Source: an uncultured Novosphingobium sp.
Lineage (GTDB): Bacteria; Pseudomonadota; Alphaproteobacteria; Sphingomonadales; Sphingomonadaceae
Assembly (NCBI GenBank): GCA_938005655.1
Contig: CALLNA010000281.1
Span: 1-9,928 of the forward strand
Direction of reading: 5' to 3'
DNA length: 9,928 nt
The notes under the pieces are model-generated. The model made no database searches. It had not been told where the DNA came from and worked only from the letters and a program-made list of their open reading frames with translations. Of this stretch, positions 1-6,925 are shown one piece after another (position 1 is the first letter of the stretch; each line of letters starts with the position of its first letter). The translations under genes and the position numbers were made by a program.

Positions 1-105
1 CACCAATGACGGTGCCCGCGCCCATGACTTTGCCGTACGGGGGGGGGGCCCCGCGACCACCCGCCGCAGTCCTCTTTTTCCACGTCCGTGCGATGGGCGC
101 TTACG
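1..105. other. Left-edge non-genic stretch with a G10 run
   Basis: No gene can be supported here. A run of ten G (39-48) followed directly by four C is the most unusual base composition in the window. On the minus strand a frame opens after a TAA at 103-101 and reaches an ATG at 25-23, after which it would read MGAGTVIG and leave the window. That could be the first residues of a further leftward gene, but no good ribosome binding site precedes the ATG and eight residues are too few to judge. Plus-strand open frames across this stretch continue antisense through the amidohydrolase gene and look like high-GC shadows. Confidence 0.4.
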
Positions 106-137
106 AAAAGGGCGGCGGGATCGCTCCCGCCGCCCTT
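106..137 (-). terminator. Intrinsic terminator of the MFS-SDR-amidohydrolase operon
   Basis: A perfect 13-bp stem (108-120 paired with 125-137) closes on a four-base loop, TCGC on the plus strand. Read on the minus strand, the hairpin runs into TTTT (109-106), the last bases of which overlap the stem foot. It begins about 25 nt past the amidohydrolase stop codon. Stem strength, position and T-run fit a rho-independent terminator for leftward transcription; in the plus direction no T-run follows. Confidence 0.85.
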
Positions 138-161
138 CGTGTCCGGAAAAGACCGCCAGCC

Positions 162-1430
162 TCAGAACGGCAGGTTGTACATCCGCACCGGATTGTCCTG
201 GAGGACCTTCTTGGCCACGTCGTAGCCGTGGTCGGCGAAGACGTCCTTGAGGTGTTCCTGCACGCCCGGATAGAGCGAGGTCGGGTGCGGGAAGTCGGTT
301 TCGAACATGACGTTGTCGTAGCCGATCGTCTCCAGCAGCAGCTTTGGCCCGACGCTCTCGAACCAGAACGAGCACATGAAGTGGTCGCGGAAGTATTCCC
401 ACGGGCGGCGGGTCAGCGTCTTCGAGAAGCGCGGCAGCATCTCGTTGAATTGGTGCTCCAGCGCCTCGACCGCGAAGGGGACCCAGCCCATGCCGCTCTC
501 GATCAGGCCGATCTTGAGCTTGGGGTGCTGGTCGAGCCGGCCCGAGACCATCCAGTTGCCCAGCGTCGCGGCATTGCCGATCGAGAACATCGTCGCGACG
601 ACCGACAGGGTCTGCTCGAACTGGAAGCCTTCCCAGGTCAGTGTGTTCGGATCGACCGCCGAGTTGAGGTGGAAGTTGAGCGGAGTGCCGGTAGCCTCGC
701 ACATCTCCAGCACCGGGGTCCAGTAGTCGTGCATGAAGCTCGGCACGCCGACGCGCTCGGGCGTGTCGGGCAGGACTAGGCCCTTGAGGCCCATGTCGAT
801 GCAGCGGCGCATCTCGGCTTCCATCAGCTTCTGGTCCCAGAAGGGCAGATGGATCATGTTGAAGATGCGCTGGCCGCTCTCTTCCTGGATGTCGCGCGAG
901 GCGTCGTTGTAGATCTGGACGATCGCGAGGGCGAGGTCGGGATCGCCGAGGCTCATCAGCGAGCCCGCCTGGGTCACGCCCGAGTTCTGGAAGGCGATCT
1001 GGGCGTAGATGCCCATGTCGTCCATCGCCTTGAGGCGTTCCTTGACCAGGTGGCCGCCGGGGTGCGCCTGCTCCAGCTTGGGGAAGGCCAGGCGGCCGAG
1101 CAGCTTGTTGTTGTCGGCGCGGATGACGTTGCCGCCCATCGAGCCGAAGTTGCGGTCGCCCACGTACCAACGCTCCACGCCGTCGGCGTCGAGCTTCACG
1201 TAGGGCACCTTGTCCTTCAGCGCCGCGGGAGCGCGGCTGGTGAAGAGGTCGGGCGCCTCGGTGATGTGGGTGTCGCAGTCGACGATCTTGATCCCGGCGA
1301 ATTCGGGAAAGAGTCCGCCCGACTGGGTGGAATAGTCGACCTCACGGATCACGCCGCCTTCGGTATAGCCTTCGGCTGACCAGTACTTGCGGGCGGACTG
1401 GGCCATTTCCTTGGCGTCAGCGTCTGCCAT
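162..1430 (-). CDS. Amidohydrolase_2 / ACMSD-type metal-dependent hydrolase or decarboxylase
   Basis: Predicted 422-residue TIM-barrel protein of the Amidohydrolase_2 (ACMSD / gamma-resorcylate decarboxylase-like) family. Visible metal-site signatures are D51-x-D53-x-H55 after the first strand (DCDTHITE, in place of the more common HxH), H254 in NFHLNS, the ESGMGW stretch at 311-316, and D379 in FETDFPHP near the end. About 48 residues precede the barrel. Family members hydrolyse or decarboxylate small aromatic or carbonyl compounds; the substrate here cannot be read from sequence. The start at 1430 is preferred over the in-frame ATG at 1436, because GGGAG (1442-1438) lies 7 nt from the former and only 1 nt from the latter. 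It lies about 150 nt after the SDR gene in the same direction and ends at a strong terminator. It is probably cytoplasmic, since no signal peptide is seen. Confidence 0.93.
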   Translation of the reverse strand: MADADAKEMAQSARKYWSAEGYTEGGVIREVDYSTQSGGLFPEFAGIKIVDCDTHITEAPDLFTSRAPAALKDKVPYVKLDADGVERWYVGDRNFGSMGGNVIRADNNKLLGRLAFPKLEQAHPGGHLVKERLKAMDDMGIYAQIAFQNSGVTQAGSLMSLGDPDLALAIVQIYNDASRDIQEESGQRIFNMIHLPFWDQKLMEAEMRRCIDMGLKGLVLPDTPERVGVPSFMHDYWTPVLEMCEATGTPLNFHLNSAVDPNTLTWEGFQFEQTLSVVATMFSIGNAATLGNWMVSGRLDQHPKLKIGLIESGMGWVPFAVEALEHQFNEMLPRFSKTLTRRPWEYFRDHFMCSFWFESVGPKLLLETIGYDNVMFETDFPHPTSLYPGVQEHLKDVFADHGYDVAKKVLQDNPVRMYNLPF

Positions 1431-1465
1431 GTTCATTCTCCCATAAGCGGAAAGTCAATGAACGC

Positions 1466-1494
1466 CTTATCGCACCGCGGGGTCCGGAACTCAA
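1466..1494 (-). promoter_or_regulatory. Possible secondary sigma70-like promoter for the amidohydrolase gene
   Basis: On the minus strand TTGAGT (1494-1489) and GATAAG (1471-1466) stand 17 nt apart, each matching four of six consensus bases, and lie 35-65 nt upstream of the amidohydrolase start. The gap of about 150 nt between the SDR and amidohydrolase genes is unusual for this otherwise overlapping operon, so an internal promoter is reasonable. The evidence is consensus matching only. Confidence 0.3.
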
Positions 1495-1552
1495 TCCGCG
1501 CGATACCGCGCGCGCGATGATGTGGGGCGGATTCTGGCCGGGGAGGGCAGGC

Positions 1553-1576
1553 GCCCCTTCCGGCGGGGGAAGGGGC
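1553..1576 (-). terminator. Stem-loop just after the SDR gene, without a T-run
   Basis: GCCCCTTCC (1553-1561) pairs perfectly with GGAAGGGGC (1568-1576) around a six-base loop. Leftward transcripts meet it 8 nt after the SDR stop codon (TAG, 1586-1584). No T-run follows in that direction, so it is not a classical intrinsic terminator. It could act as a weak or partial terminator, or as a 3'-end stabilising structure that lowers amidohydrolase expression relative to MFS-SDR. Confidence 0.4.
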
Positions 1577-1583
1577 TTCTGTC

Positions 1584-2459
1584 CTAGGCGCCGATCTCGG
1601 CCATCATCCGCGCGGTCTCGGTCCACAGCCGCCTGGCCGCCTCGTCGTCCAGCGCATGGGGCGCGGCGGGGACTTCCTGGAGGTCGTGGAAATAGCGGCC
1701 GCCGTCCACGCCTGTTTCGGGTGCGGTCGCCATCCACACCAGGGTTCGGGCCGGGTGGTCGGGGTGGTGGCCGCCCTGCGACTTCATGTACTGCTGCATG
1801 AAGTCGTCGCCGTGGTTGGCGAAGTTGCTGTCGACGACGCCCGGGTGCATCGCCTGGGCGACGATCCCGTCGCCCGCGACCTGGCGGTTGAGCTCGCGGG
1901 TGAAGAGGATGTTGGCCAGCTTCGCCTGGCAATAGACCCCGCCGGTCGAGAAATTGTCGAACATGTTGAGGTCGGCCCAGTTCATCCCTGGACAATGCTC
2001 ATGGCCGGTGGAGGACGTGGCGATCACCCGCACGGTCCCCGGCGGGCTCTTGGCTGCGGTCTCCTTGAGCAGCGGCAGCAGCTCGCGGGTCAGGACGAAG
2101 GGGGCGAAGTGGTTGGCGGCCATCGTCGCCTCCAGCCCCTCGCTGGTCCGGTAGAGCGCGTCGCGCACCCCGCCGGCATTGTTGATCAGCACGTCGAGCC
2201 GGGGGGCGAGCGCCTTGATCTCGGCAGCGACGCGCTTGACGTCGGCCATCTCGGTGAAGTCGCCGCGCAGGAAGTCGACCCGCGCCTCGGGCGAGGCGGC
2301 GGCGCGGATCTCGGCCTCGGCCTCGGCGCTGCGGCCAGGGTCGCGGCCGATGCCGATGACGTGCCAGCCCTGCTCGGCCAGCATCCGCGCGGTTGACTTG
2401 CCGATGCCCGCGCTCGCGCCGGTGACGACGGCGACGGGGCGATTTTGCGAGTTGCTCAA
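1584..2459 (-). CDS. Short-chain dehydrogenase/reductase, retinol dehydrogenase-like
   Basis: A 291-residue classical SDR expected to oxidise or reduce an alcohol/carbonyl with NAD(P). Visible motifs are the nucleotide-binding TGASAGIG (13-20), D67 after the third strand, NNAG (93-96), the catalytic serine region ATSSTG (S150), and Y176-x3-K180 (YCQAK). R39 following the second strand (GIGRD) favours NADP(H). The long C-terminal part after HPGVV resembles retinol dehydrogenase / WWOX-like SDRs that act on hydrophobic substrates. The start is TTG at 2459-2457, preceded by AGGAG at 2471-2467 with 7 nt spacing. Its TTGA overlaps the MFS stop codon, implying translational coupling to the transporter. 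Being cotranscribed with the transporter and followed by the amidohydrolase suggests a step in catabolism of an imported compound (inference). Confidence 0.93.
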   Translation of the reverse strand: MSNSQNRPVAVVTGASAGIGKSTARMLAEQGWHVIGIGRDPGRSAEAEAEIRAAASPEARVDFLRGDFTEMADVKRVAAEIKALAPRLDVLINNAGGVRDALYRTSEGLEATMAANHFAPFVLTRELLPLLKETAAKSPPGTVRVIATSSTGHEHCPGMNWADLNMFDNFSTGGVYCQAKLANILFTRELNRQVAGDGIVAQAMHPGVVDSNFANHGDDFMQQYMKSQGGHHPDHPARTLVWMATAPETGVDGGRYFHDLQEVPAAPHALDDEAARRLWTETARMMAEIGA

Positions 2460-3742
2460 CTGATTTCTCCTGCGAGGGCTTGTTCGATGACCGGTTCTTC
2501 CGGCTGGCGCTGCCCGTCTCCGACCCAGCGCATTCCGGTCAGGCCGAAGGCGGCGGCGCCGATCAGCGTGCCGGCCGCCGACAGCAGCAGATAGGGGACA
2601 TAGCTGTCAGTGTAATGGAGCGTGAAGCTCAGCACCAGCGAGCCGAGCGCGCTGCCGAGCGCGATGCTCATCGTCACGAAGCTCAGCAACAGGCTGAAGT
2701 TCTTCATGTCGAACTTGCGCGAGATCAGGTAGGCGCCGACGTCGCTTTCCGCGCCCTGGGCCAGGCCGATCAGCAGGACGCCGCCCATCAGCACCGCGAC
2801 CGCCGTGATCGACGAGGCGAACAGCAGGTAGCCGACCGCGGGCAGGCCCAGCGCGACGATCGCGACGAGGTGTGGGCGCACCTTGGCGTCGAGCGCGACC
2901 CCGGTCAGGAAGCGGCCGATGACCACCCCGATCGCGTAGAGCGAGACCATCGCGGTCGCATTGGTGTCGGACACCCCGTTGGCCAGGGCGACGAGCTTGA
3001 GCTGCGAGGAGGCGAAGGACTGCGGGATGTTGACCAGCAGCATGCCGAGCACGATCAGCAGCAGCATCGGGTTGCGGATCAGGCCGAGGAACTCGGCCCG
3101 GCTCAGTTTGACGGTGGCGTCCTTGGGAGCCTCCTTGTTGCCGGCGGCCTCGCGCGGCGCGGCGCGGCGGCGGTTGGCGCCCATCAGCAGGATCGCGATC
3201 ACGCCGCCCGAAGCGGTGATCGCGGCCATCGTCAGGTAGCCGGCGCGCCACCCGTCCTCGGCGATGACCTCGCCCAGCAGAGGCGCGGCGATCGCCCCGG
3301 CCAGGGGCGGCGCGCTCATGATGAGGGACAGGGCGATGCCCCGCGCAGCGTCGAACCGCTCGACCACGACGCGGCAGAAGACCAGCGAGGTCGTCAGGAT
3401 GCCGAAGACGTGCTGGGCCAGGTAGATCGCGAAATATTCGAGCAGGTTGCCGCTCATCGCGCTCATCGCGACGAAGCCCAGCGGCACCCCGAGGAAGCCG
3501 ACGATCGCCGCGACCCGCGTGCCGAAGCGGTCGGTGAACCGTCCTGCGACCGGGATCAGCAGCATGGTCGCGATCGGGACGAAGCCGATCAGCGCGAACT
3601 GGGCCTTGGTCCAGCCGAGGTCCTTGATCATCGCCGGGCCGAACAGGCTGAGCGTGTAGTGGCTGAGCGCCGAGCCCAGCGCCATGCCGAAGGCCCCGGA
3701 AAGCAGGGTCTGCCAGTTCAGCCGGATTTCCCGGAAATACAT
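2456..3742 (-). CDS. Major facilitator superfamily transporter
   Basis: A 428-residue inner-membrane protein with about twelve hydrophobic segments, the usual MFS layout. Motif A is visible between the second and third segments as GRFTDRFGTR (67-76). A GWR triplet (164-166) follows the fifth segment. The central cytoplasmic loop (about 190-217) is rich in Arg, Lys and Glu and separates the two six-helix halves. The substrate is not predictable by eye, but as the first gene of an operon with an SDR and an amidohydrolase it most likely imports, or exports, the compound those enzymes handle. The start at 3742 is supported by GGGAG at 3756-3752, 9 nt upstream. The gene begins next to the operator-like dyad at 3792-3812 and diverges from the LuxE/LuxC-like operon. 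The C-terminal tail after the last helix is short and acidic. Confidence 0.95.
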   Translation of the reverse strand: MYFREIRLNWQTLLSGAFGMALGSALSHYTLSLFGPAMIKDLGWTKAQFALIGFVPIATMLLIPVAGRFTDRFGTRVAAIVGFLGVPLGFVAMSAMSGNLLEYFAIYLAQHVFGILTTSLVFCRVVVERFDAARGIALSLIMSAPPLAGAIAAPLLGEVIAEDGWRAGYLTMAAITASGGVIAILLMGANRRRAAPREAAGNKEAPKDATVKLSRAEFLGLIRNPMLLLIVLGMLLVNIPQSFASSQLKLVALANGVSDTNATAMVSLYAIGVVIGRFLTGVALDAKVRPHLVAIVALGLPAVGYLLFASSITAVAVLMGGVLLIGLAQGAESDVGAYLISRKFDMKNFSLLLSFVTMSIALGSALGSLVLSFTLHYTDSYVPYLLLSAAGTLIGAAAFGLTGMRWVGDGQRQPEEPVIEQALAGEIS

Positions 3743-3788
3743 CGCTTCACTCTCCCAGCGGCCGTTCGGGCTCGTCTTGCATAGGGTG

Positions 3789-3820
3789 CCTATAACGAAA
3801 CGCCTTCGTTATCAATAACG
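3789..3820. promoter_or_regulatory. Operator-like perfect dyad over the probable MFS promoter
   Basis: ATAACGAA (3792-3799) and TTCGTTAT (3805-3812) form a perfect 8-bp inverted repeat with a 5-nt spacer. A further direct ATAACG half-site follows at 3815-3820. On the minus strand a promoter-like pair, TTGATA (3815-3810) and TATAGG (3794-3789) at 15 nt, overlaps the dyad almost exactly, so a bound protein would block it. Size and symmetry fit a TetR-type repressor site. No regulator gene of that type lies in the window, so the binder is unknown. Confidence 0.6.
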
Positions 3821-3856
3821 CAGCCGGCGTCCGACGCAAGGGCGGTCTGCGCCTGG

Positions 3857-3870
3857 GCAGCCTAGGCTGC
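3857..3870. other. 14-bp perfect palindrome in the divergent intergenic region
   Basis: GCAGCCTAGGCTGC is self-complementary without a spacer and lies midway between the two divergent transcription units, in otherwise very GC-rich DNA. It contains a CTAG core, a tetranucleotide often rare in bacteria. It could be a second protein-binding site or chance in skewed sequence; no function can be assigned. Confidence 0.3.
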
Positions 3871-3946
3871 GGCGCGGCGCGGGTCCAGTTGCGGCGAGCC
3901 GAGGGCGCGGCGCCTCTTTCCGCTTGCCTTGCGGCCGGATTTATGC

Positions 3947-3973
3947 ATAACGATACGCTAGAGATGCCGTTAA
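3947..3973. promoter_or_regulatory. Second cluster of ATAACG/CGTTA half-sites before the LuxE-like gene
   Basis: ATAACGA (3947-3953) and CGTTAA (3968-3973) are an inverted pair of TAACG/CGTTA half-sites separated by 15 nt. They lie 37-63 nt upstream of the LuxE-like start and repeat the half-site of the dyad at 3792-3812. They sit where the rightward promoter is expected, although no convincing -35/-10 pair was found. This suggests the same regulator may control both divergent operons. Confidence 0.4.
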
Positions 3974-4009
3974 TTGCAGGGCATCCTCGCGAGTCGGGAG
4001 AATGATGAA

Positions 4010-5374
4010 ATGGCGACGGTGATGGAAAGCAGCGCGGTCGAGGAACTCACCGGCCGGGTCCATACGGCGGACCCCTACGACTATACGCACGAGGACGTGC
4101 GCGACCTTCAGATCAAGGCGATCAATGAGCGCTTCCAGCAGCGCAAGGACCAGATCAAGCTCCTGCGCCACCGCGCCGAGGAAGCCGGGCTGGAGGAGGT
4201 TTCCAGCCTGGAGGACGCGGCCCAGCTCCTGTTCCCGCACACCGCCTACAAGTCCTATCCCGAGTCCTTCCTGATCGACCAGCGCTGGGACCGCATGTCG
4301 AAGTGGCTCGACACGGTCTCGACCTATCGCGTCCCGGTCGACAAGGTGAAGGACGCGCCGGACGTCGACGGCTGGCTCGCCAACCTCGAGCGCGAGGGCT
4401 TCTTCGTGTCCTGCTCCAGCGGAACGACCGGCAAGTCGGCCATGCTGGTGGCTTCGGCCAAGGACATGGAATGGGTCAAGGTCGAGGCGCCGAGCGCCTA
4501 TGCCTGGGGCTCGGGCACGACGCTCGACAGCGACCGCCAGATGTTCGGCATGGCCCCCGTCGCCTATACCCCGCGCAACCATGCCACGGGCGAGGCCTAT
4601 GTCGCCAAGCTCCAGGACCCCAACGCCGAGCGCTTCGCCTATCCGGTGCCGCCGATCACGGTCGGCGACCTGACCAAGATGGTCGTCCTGCGCAAGAAGA
4701 TCGCTGAGGGCACCGCGACCCCGTCCGAGATCGAGGACATGGAGAAGACCTCGGCCGAGCGCGCCAAGTTCGTCGACGACGCCGTCGGCATCACCGCTGA
4801 CGCGCTGATCGAGCAGCGCGCCCGCCGGCTCCACATCACCGGGCTGTGGAAGGGCCTCTACGACGTCGCCAAGGAAGTGCGCGATCGCGGTTACAGCGCC
4901 AAGGACTTCAATCCGGAGAACACGATCTACGTCGGCGGCGGGCTGAAGCGCGCCAAGCTGCCCGACGACTACCGCGAGTTCGTCTACGAGACCTTCAACA
5001 TCCAGCCCGAGCGCAACTACCAGAACTATTCGATGCAGGAACTGCACTCGGGGATGCCGCGCTGCCAGAAGGGCAACCGCTATCACCTGCCGCCGTGGGT
5101 CGTGCCGCTGGTCCTCAACAAGGAGGGCGACGCGCTGCTGCCGATTAGGCACGAGGAATACGAAGGCCGCGCCGCCTTCTTCGACCTCTCGGTCGACGGG
5201 CGCTGGGGCGGGGTGATCTCGGGCGACCGGGTCAACATCCAGTTCAAGCCTTGCGCCTGTGGCCACAAGGGACCCAGCATTCGCGACGACATCGCGCGCT
5301 ATGCCGACCTCGAAGGCGATGATAAGATCGGCTGCGCCGGCACCGTCGACGCCTATGTGCGGGGGATGTCATGA
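4010..5374 (+). CDS. LuxE-like acyl-protein synthetase (ANL-type acid-activating enzyme)
   Basis: A 454-residue protein resembling LuxE acyl-protein synthetase, which adenylates a carboxylic acid with ATP and passes the acyl group to the partner reductase. Visible are the phosphate-binding SCSSGTTGKS (134-143), GGGLKR (309-314), NYSMQE (339-344) at the position of the ANL YGxTE motif, SGDRVNI (404-410), and a CACGHKGP knuckle (415-422) before a C-terminal RYADLEGDDKIG segment. Its length is longer than the roughly 370 residues of luminous LuxE. A longer frame opens at TTG 3974, but ATG 4010 has GGGAG (3996-4000) 9 nt ahead and no support exists for the earlier start. It overlaps the LuxC-like gene by ATGA (5371-5374). 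It is probably cytoplasmic. The acid substrate (fatty, aromatic or terpenoid) is unknown. Confidence 0.9.
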   Translation: MATVMESSAVEELTGRVHTADPYDYTHEDVRDLQIKAINERFQQRKDQIKLLRHRAEEAGLEEVSSLEDAAQLLFPHTAYKSYPESFLIDQRWDRMSKWLDTVSTYRVPVDKVKDAPDVDGWLANLEREGFFVSCSSGTTGKSAMLVASAKDMEWVKVEAPSAYAWGSGTTLDSDRQMFGMAPVAYTPRNHATGEAYVAKLQDPNAERFAYPVPPITVGDLTKMVVLRKKIAEGTATPSEIEDMEKTSAERAKFVDDAVGITADALIEQRARRLHITGLWKGLYDVAKEVRDRGYSAKDFNPENTIYVGGGLKRAKLPDDYREFVYETFNIQPERNYQNYSMQELHSGMPRCQKGNRYHLPPWVVPLVLNKEGDALLPIRHEEYEGRAAFFDLSVDGRWGGVISGDRVNIQFKPCACGHKGPSIRDDIARYADLEGDDKIGCAGTVDAYVRGMS

Positions 5375-6804
5375 ACACGATCACCGATCTGAAGACGCCC
5401 GAGGCCTCGGGCGAGGCCGTCGTCTCCGCCCCCTTCTTCTACCGCGGCAAGCTGGTGGAAGGGAGCGACCAGACCCACCGCTCGCGCGACCTGGGCGTGA
5501 CCTTCGCCACGCCGAAGCTCGACCTCGACGCCGCGGTCCAGCCGCGCACCGAGGTCCCGCCGCTGCTCAACGTGCCGACCACGGAGATCATCGACTTCCT
5601 GGTCGAGACCGGGGTGCGCATCCGCGATCCGAAGAACGAGATCTTCCAGGATTGCATCGATCGGATGTGCGGCACGCACATCCTCCCGCGCGAGGTCGTC
5701 GCCAACCAGGCCTATTACGCGACGATGATGCTGGACCGGCAGCGGCTCCAGGCCGAGCTCGACCAGAACTTCCCCGATCCGCGCGCGCTGGACGAATGGG
5801 TGCCGAAGCAGGACTTCACCGGCCGCAAGAGCTTCGTCCGCGCCTTCGCGCCGCGCTTGATCCACGTCCTGCCGGGCAACTCGCCGGGCGTCGCGGTCAA
5901 GTCGATCGCCCACGGCGCGCTGGTCAAGGGCGTGAACCTGTTCAAGATGAGCTCGAGCGATCCCTTCACCACCGTCGCGATCCTGCGCACGATGGCCGAG
6001 ATCGACGCCGGGCACCCGATCGTGAAGTCGATGTCCGCGGTCTATTTCCGCGGCGGTGACGCGGCGACCGAGTCCATCCTGATGCGCCCGCAGTACTTCG
6101 ACAAGATCGTCGGCTGGGGTGGCGGCGACGCGATCAACAACCTGATCAAGTACACCGGCCCGGGCCTCCAGCTCGTCTCGTTCGATCCCAAGACCTCGAT
6201 CTCGATGGTCGGGCGCGAGGCCCATGCCTCGGAGGAGGCGCAGGAGCTTGCCGCCGATCTCGCGTCGGCCGACGTGATGACGCTGAACCAGGAAGCCTGC
6301 GTCGCCAGCCGCTTCCAGTTCGTCGAGGGCACCGAGGAGGAGGTGGACCGCTTCTGCGCCAAGCCCCACCGCCGCATCGCCGAGCGCGCCGCGGCCTCGG
6401 GCGACGTGCGGCCCTACGACATGGAGCTCAAGGAGGCGATCGAGACGCTGTCCTTCCTCGACGACGAGTTCCGCGTCTGGGGCAAGCCCGACGGCAAGGG
6501 CGTGGTCATCCGCTCGGAAGAGCCGGTCGACTTCCACCCGATCAACAAGACCGCCAACGTCGTCCGGGTCGACAGCCTCGACGACGCGGTCAAGTGGATC
6601 AACGTCGCGACCCAGACCGTGGGCTTCTACCCGTTCGACCGCATGGCCGACTATCGCGACCGCCTGGCCTCGGGCGGGGCCCAGCGCATCGTCCACCTGG
6701 GCGAGGCGGGGCCGAGCACGATCGGCAATCCGCACGACGCGATGTATCCGCTGCACCGCTTCGTCCACTGGATGGCGCACGAGGACGGCACCATCAACGA
6801 TTGA
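5371..6804 (+). CDS. LuxC-like acyl-CoA/acyl-protein reductase
   Basis: A 477-residue member of the LuxC family within the aldehyde dehydrogenase superfamily. Family members reduce an acyl thioester to an aldehyde with NADPH through an acyl-cysteine. The probable nucleophile is C310 in LNQEACVASR, the LuxC active-site context. Other recognisable stretches are HVLPGNSPGVA (165-175), KMSSSDPFT (192-200), the glycine-rich GWGGGDAI (248-255), and the family's C-terminal signature running through AQRIVHLGEAG, GNPHDAMYPL and RFVHW. The start ATG overlaps the LuxE-like stop in ATGA, so a fixed ratio of the two subunits is likely, as in the fatty acid reductase complex of luminous bacteria. No luciferase or luxD thioesterase gene accompanies them here. 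The gene is followed by an intrinsic terminator 28 nt after its stop. Confidence 0.93.
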   Translation: MNTITDLKTPEASGEAVVSAPFFYRGKLVEGSDQTHRSRDLGVTFATPKLDLDAAVQPRTEVPPLLNVPTTEIIDFLVETGVRIRDPKNEIFQDCIDRMCGTHILPREVVANQAYYATMMLDRQRLQAELDQNFPDPRALDEWVPKQDFTGRKSFVRAFAPRLIHVLPGNSPGVAVKSIAHGALVKGVNLFKMSSSDPFTTVAILRTMAEIDAGHPIVKSMSAVYFRGGDAATESILMRPQYFDKIVGWGGGDAINNLIKYTGPGLQLVSFDPKTSISMVGREAHASEEAQELAADLASADVMTLNQEACVASRFQFVEGTEEEVDRFCAKPHRRIAERAAASGDVRPYDMELKEAIETLSFLDDEFRVWGKPDGKGVVIRSEEPVDFHPINKTANVVRVDSLDDAVKWINVATQTVGFYPFDRMADYRDRLASGGAQRIVHLGEAGPSTIGNPHDAMYPLHRFVHWMAHEDGTIND

Positions 6805-6832
6805 GGCGTCCGGCCCGCGGGGCGAAATATCG

Positions 6833-6869
6833 AAAGGCCGCCATCCGCGAGGGTGGCGGTCTTTTCCTT
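6833..6869 (+). terminator. Intrinsic terminator of the LuxE/LuxC-like operon
   Basis: CCGCCATCC (6838-6846) pairs with GGGTGGCGG (6851-6859), with one G-T pair, around a GCGA (GNRA) loop. The stem extends outward through G-T, G-C and three A-T pairs (6833-6837 with 6860-6864), and the T-rich CTTTTCCTT (6861-6869) follows. It is a textbook rho-independent terminator 28 nt beyond the LuxC-like stop codon, so the DUF1330 gene probably belongs to a separate transcription unit. Confidence 0.85.
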
Positions 6870-6896
6870 ATCGCTCTAAGGGTTGGGCAGAACAGA

Positions 6897-6912
6897 TGCA
6901 GCCGGAGCTGCA
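6897..6912 (+). promoter_or_regulatory. Small hairpin abutting the DUF1330 ribosome binding site
   Basis: TGCAGC (6897-6902) and GCTGCA (6907-6912) pair around CGGA. The purine-rich Shine-Dalgarno region AGAGGGGGGAAG (6913-6924) follows immediately. The hairpin would leave the binding site exposed and could stabilise the transcript's 5' end, and its place supports the GTG start at 6926 over the ATG at 6896 buried in the stem's edge. Confidence 0.35.
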
Positions 6913-6925
6913 AGAGGGGGGAAGC

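Noticed and set aside
2480..3784. Plus-strand open frame of 434 codons opposite the MFS gene
   Set aside because: The product is extremely rich in Arg, Asp, Gln and Glu without fold motifs, while the opposite strand encodes a clear membrane transporter.
3941..5266. Minus-strand open frame of 441 codons opposite the LuxE-like gene
   Set aside because: Shadow of the acyl-protein synthetase; Val/Leu/Asp-rich low-information translation, and it would cover the likely rightward control region.
5353..6780. Minus-strand open frame of 475 codons opposite the LuxC-like gene
   Set aside because: It mirrors third-position GC of a well-supported gene and has no ribosome binding site or motif of its own.
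4010..6804. Bacterial luminescence (lux) operon
   Set aside because: Only LuxC/LuxE-like genes are present; no luciferase subunits, acyl-transferase or flavin reductase lie on either side.
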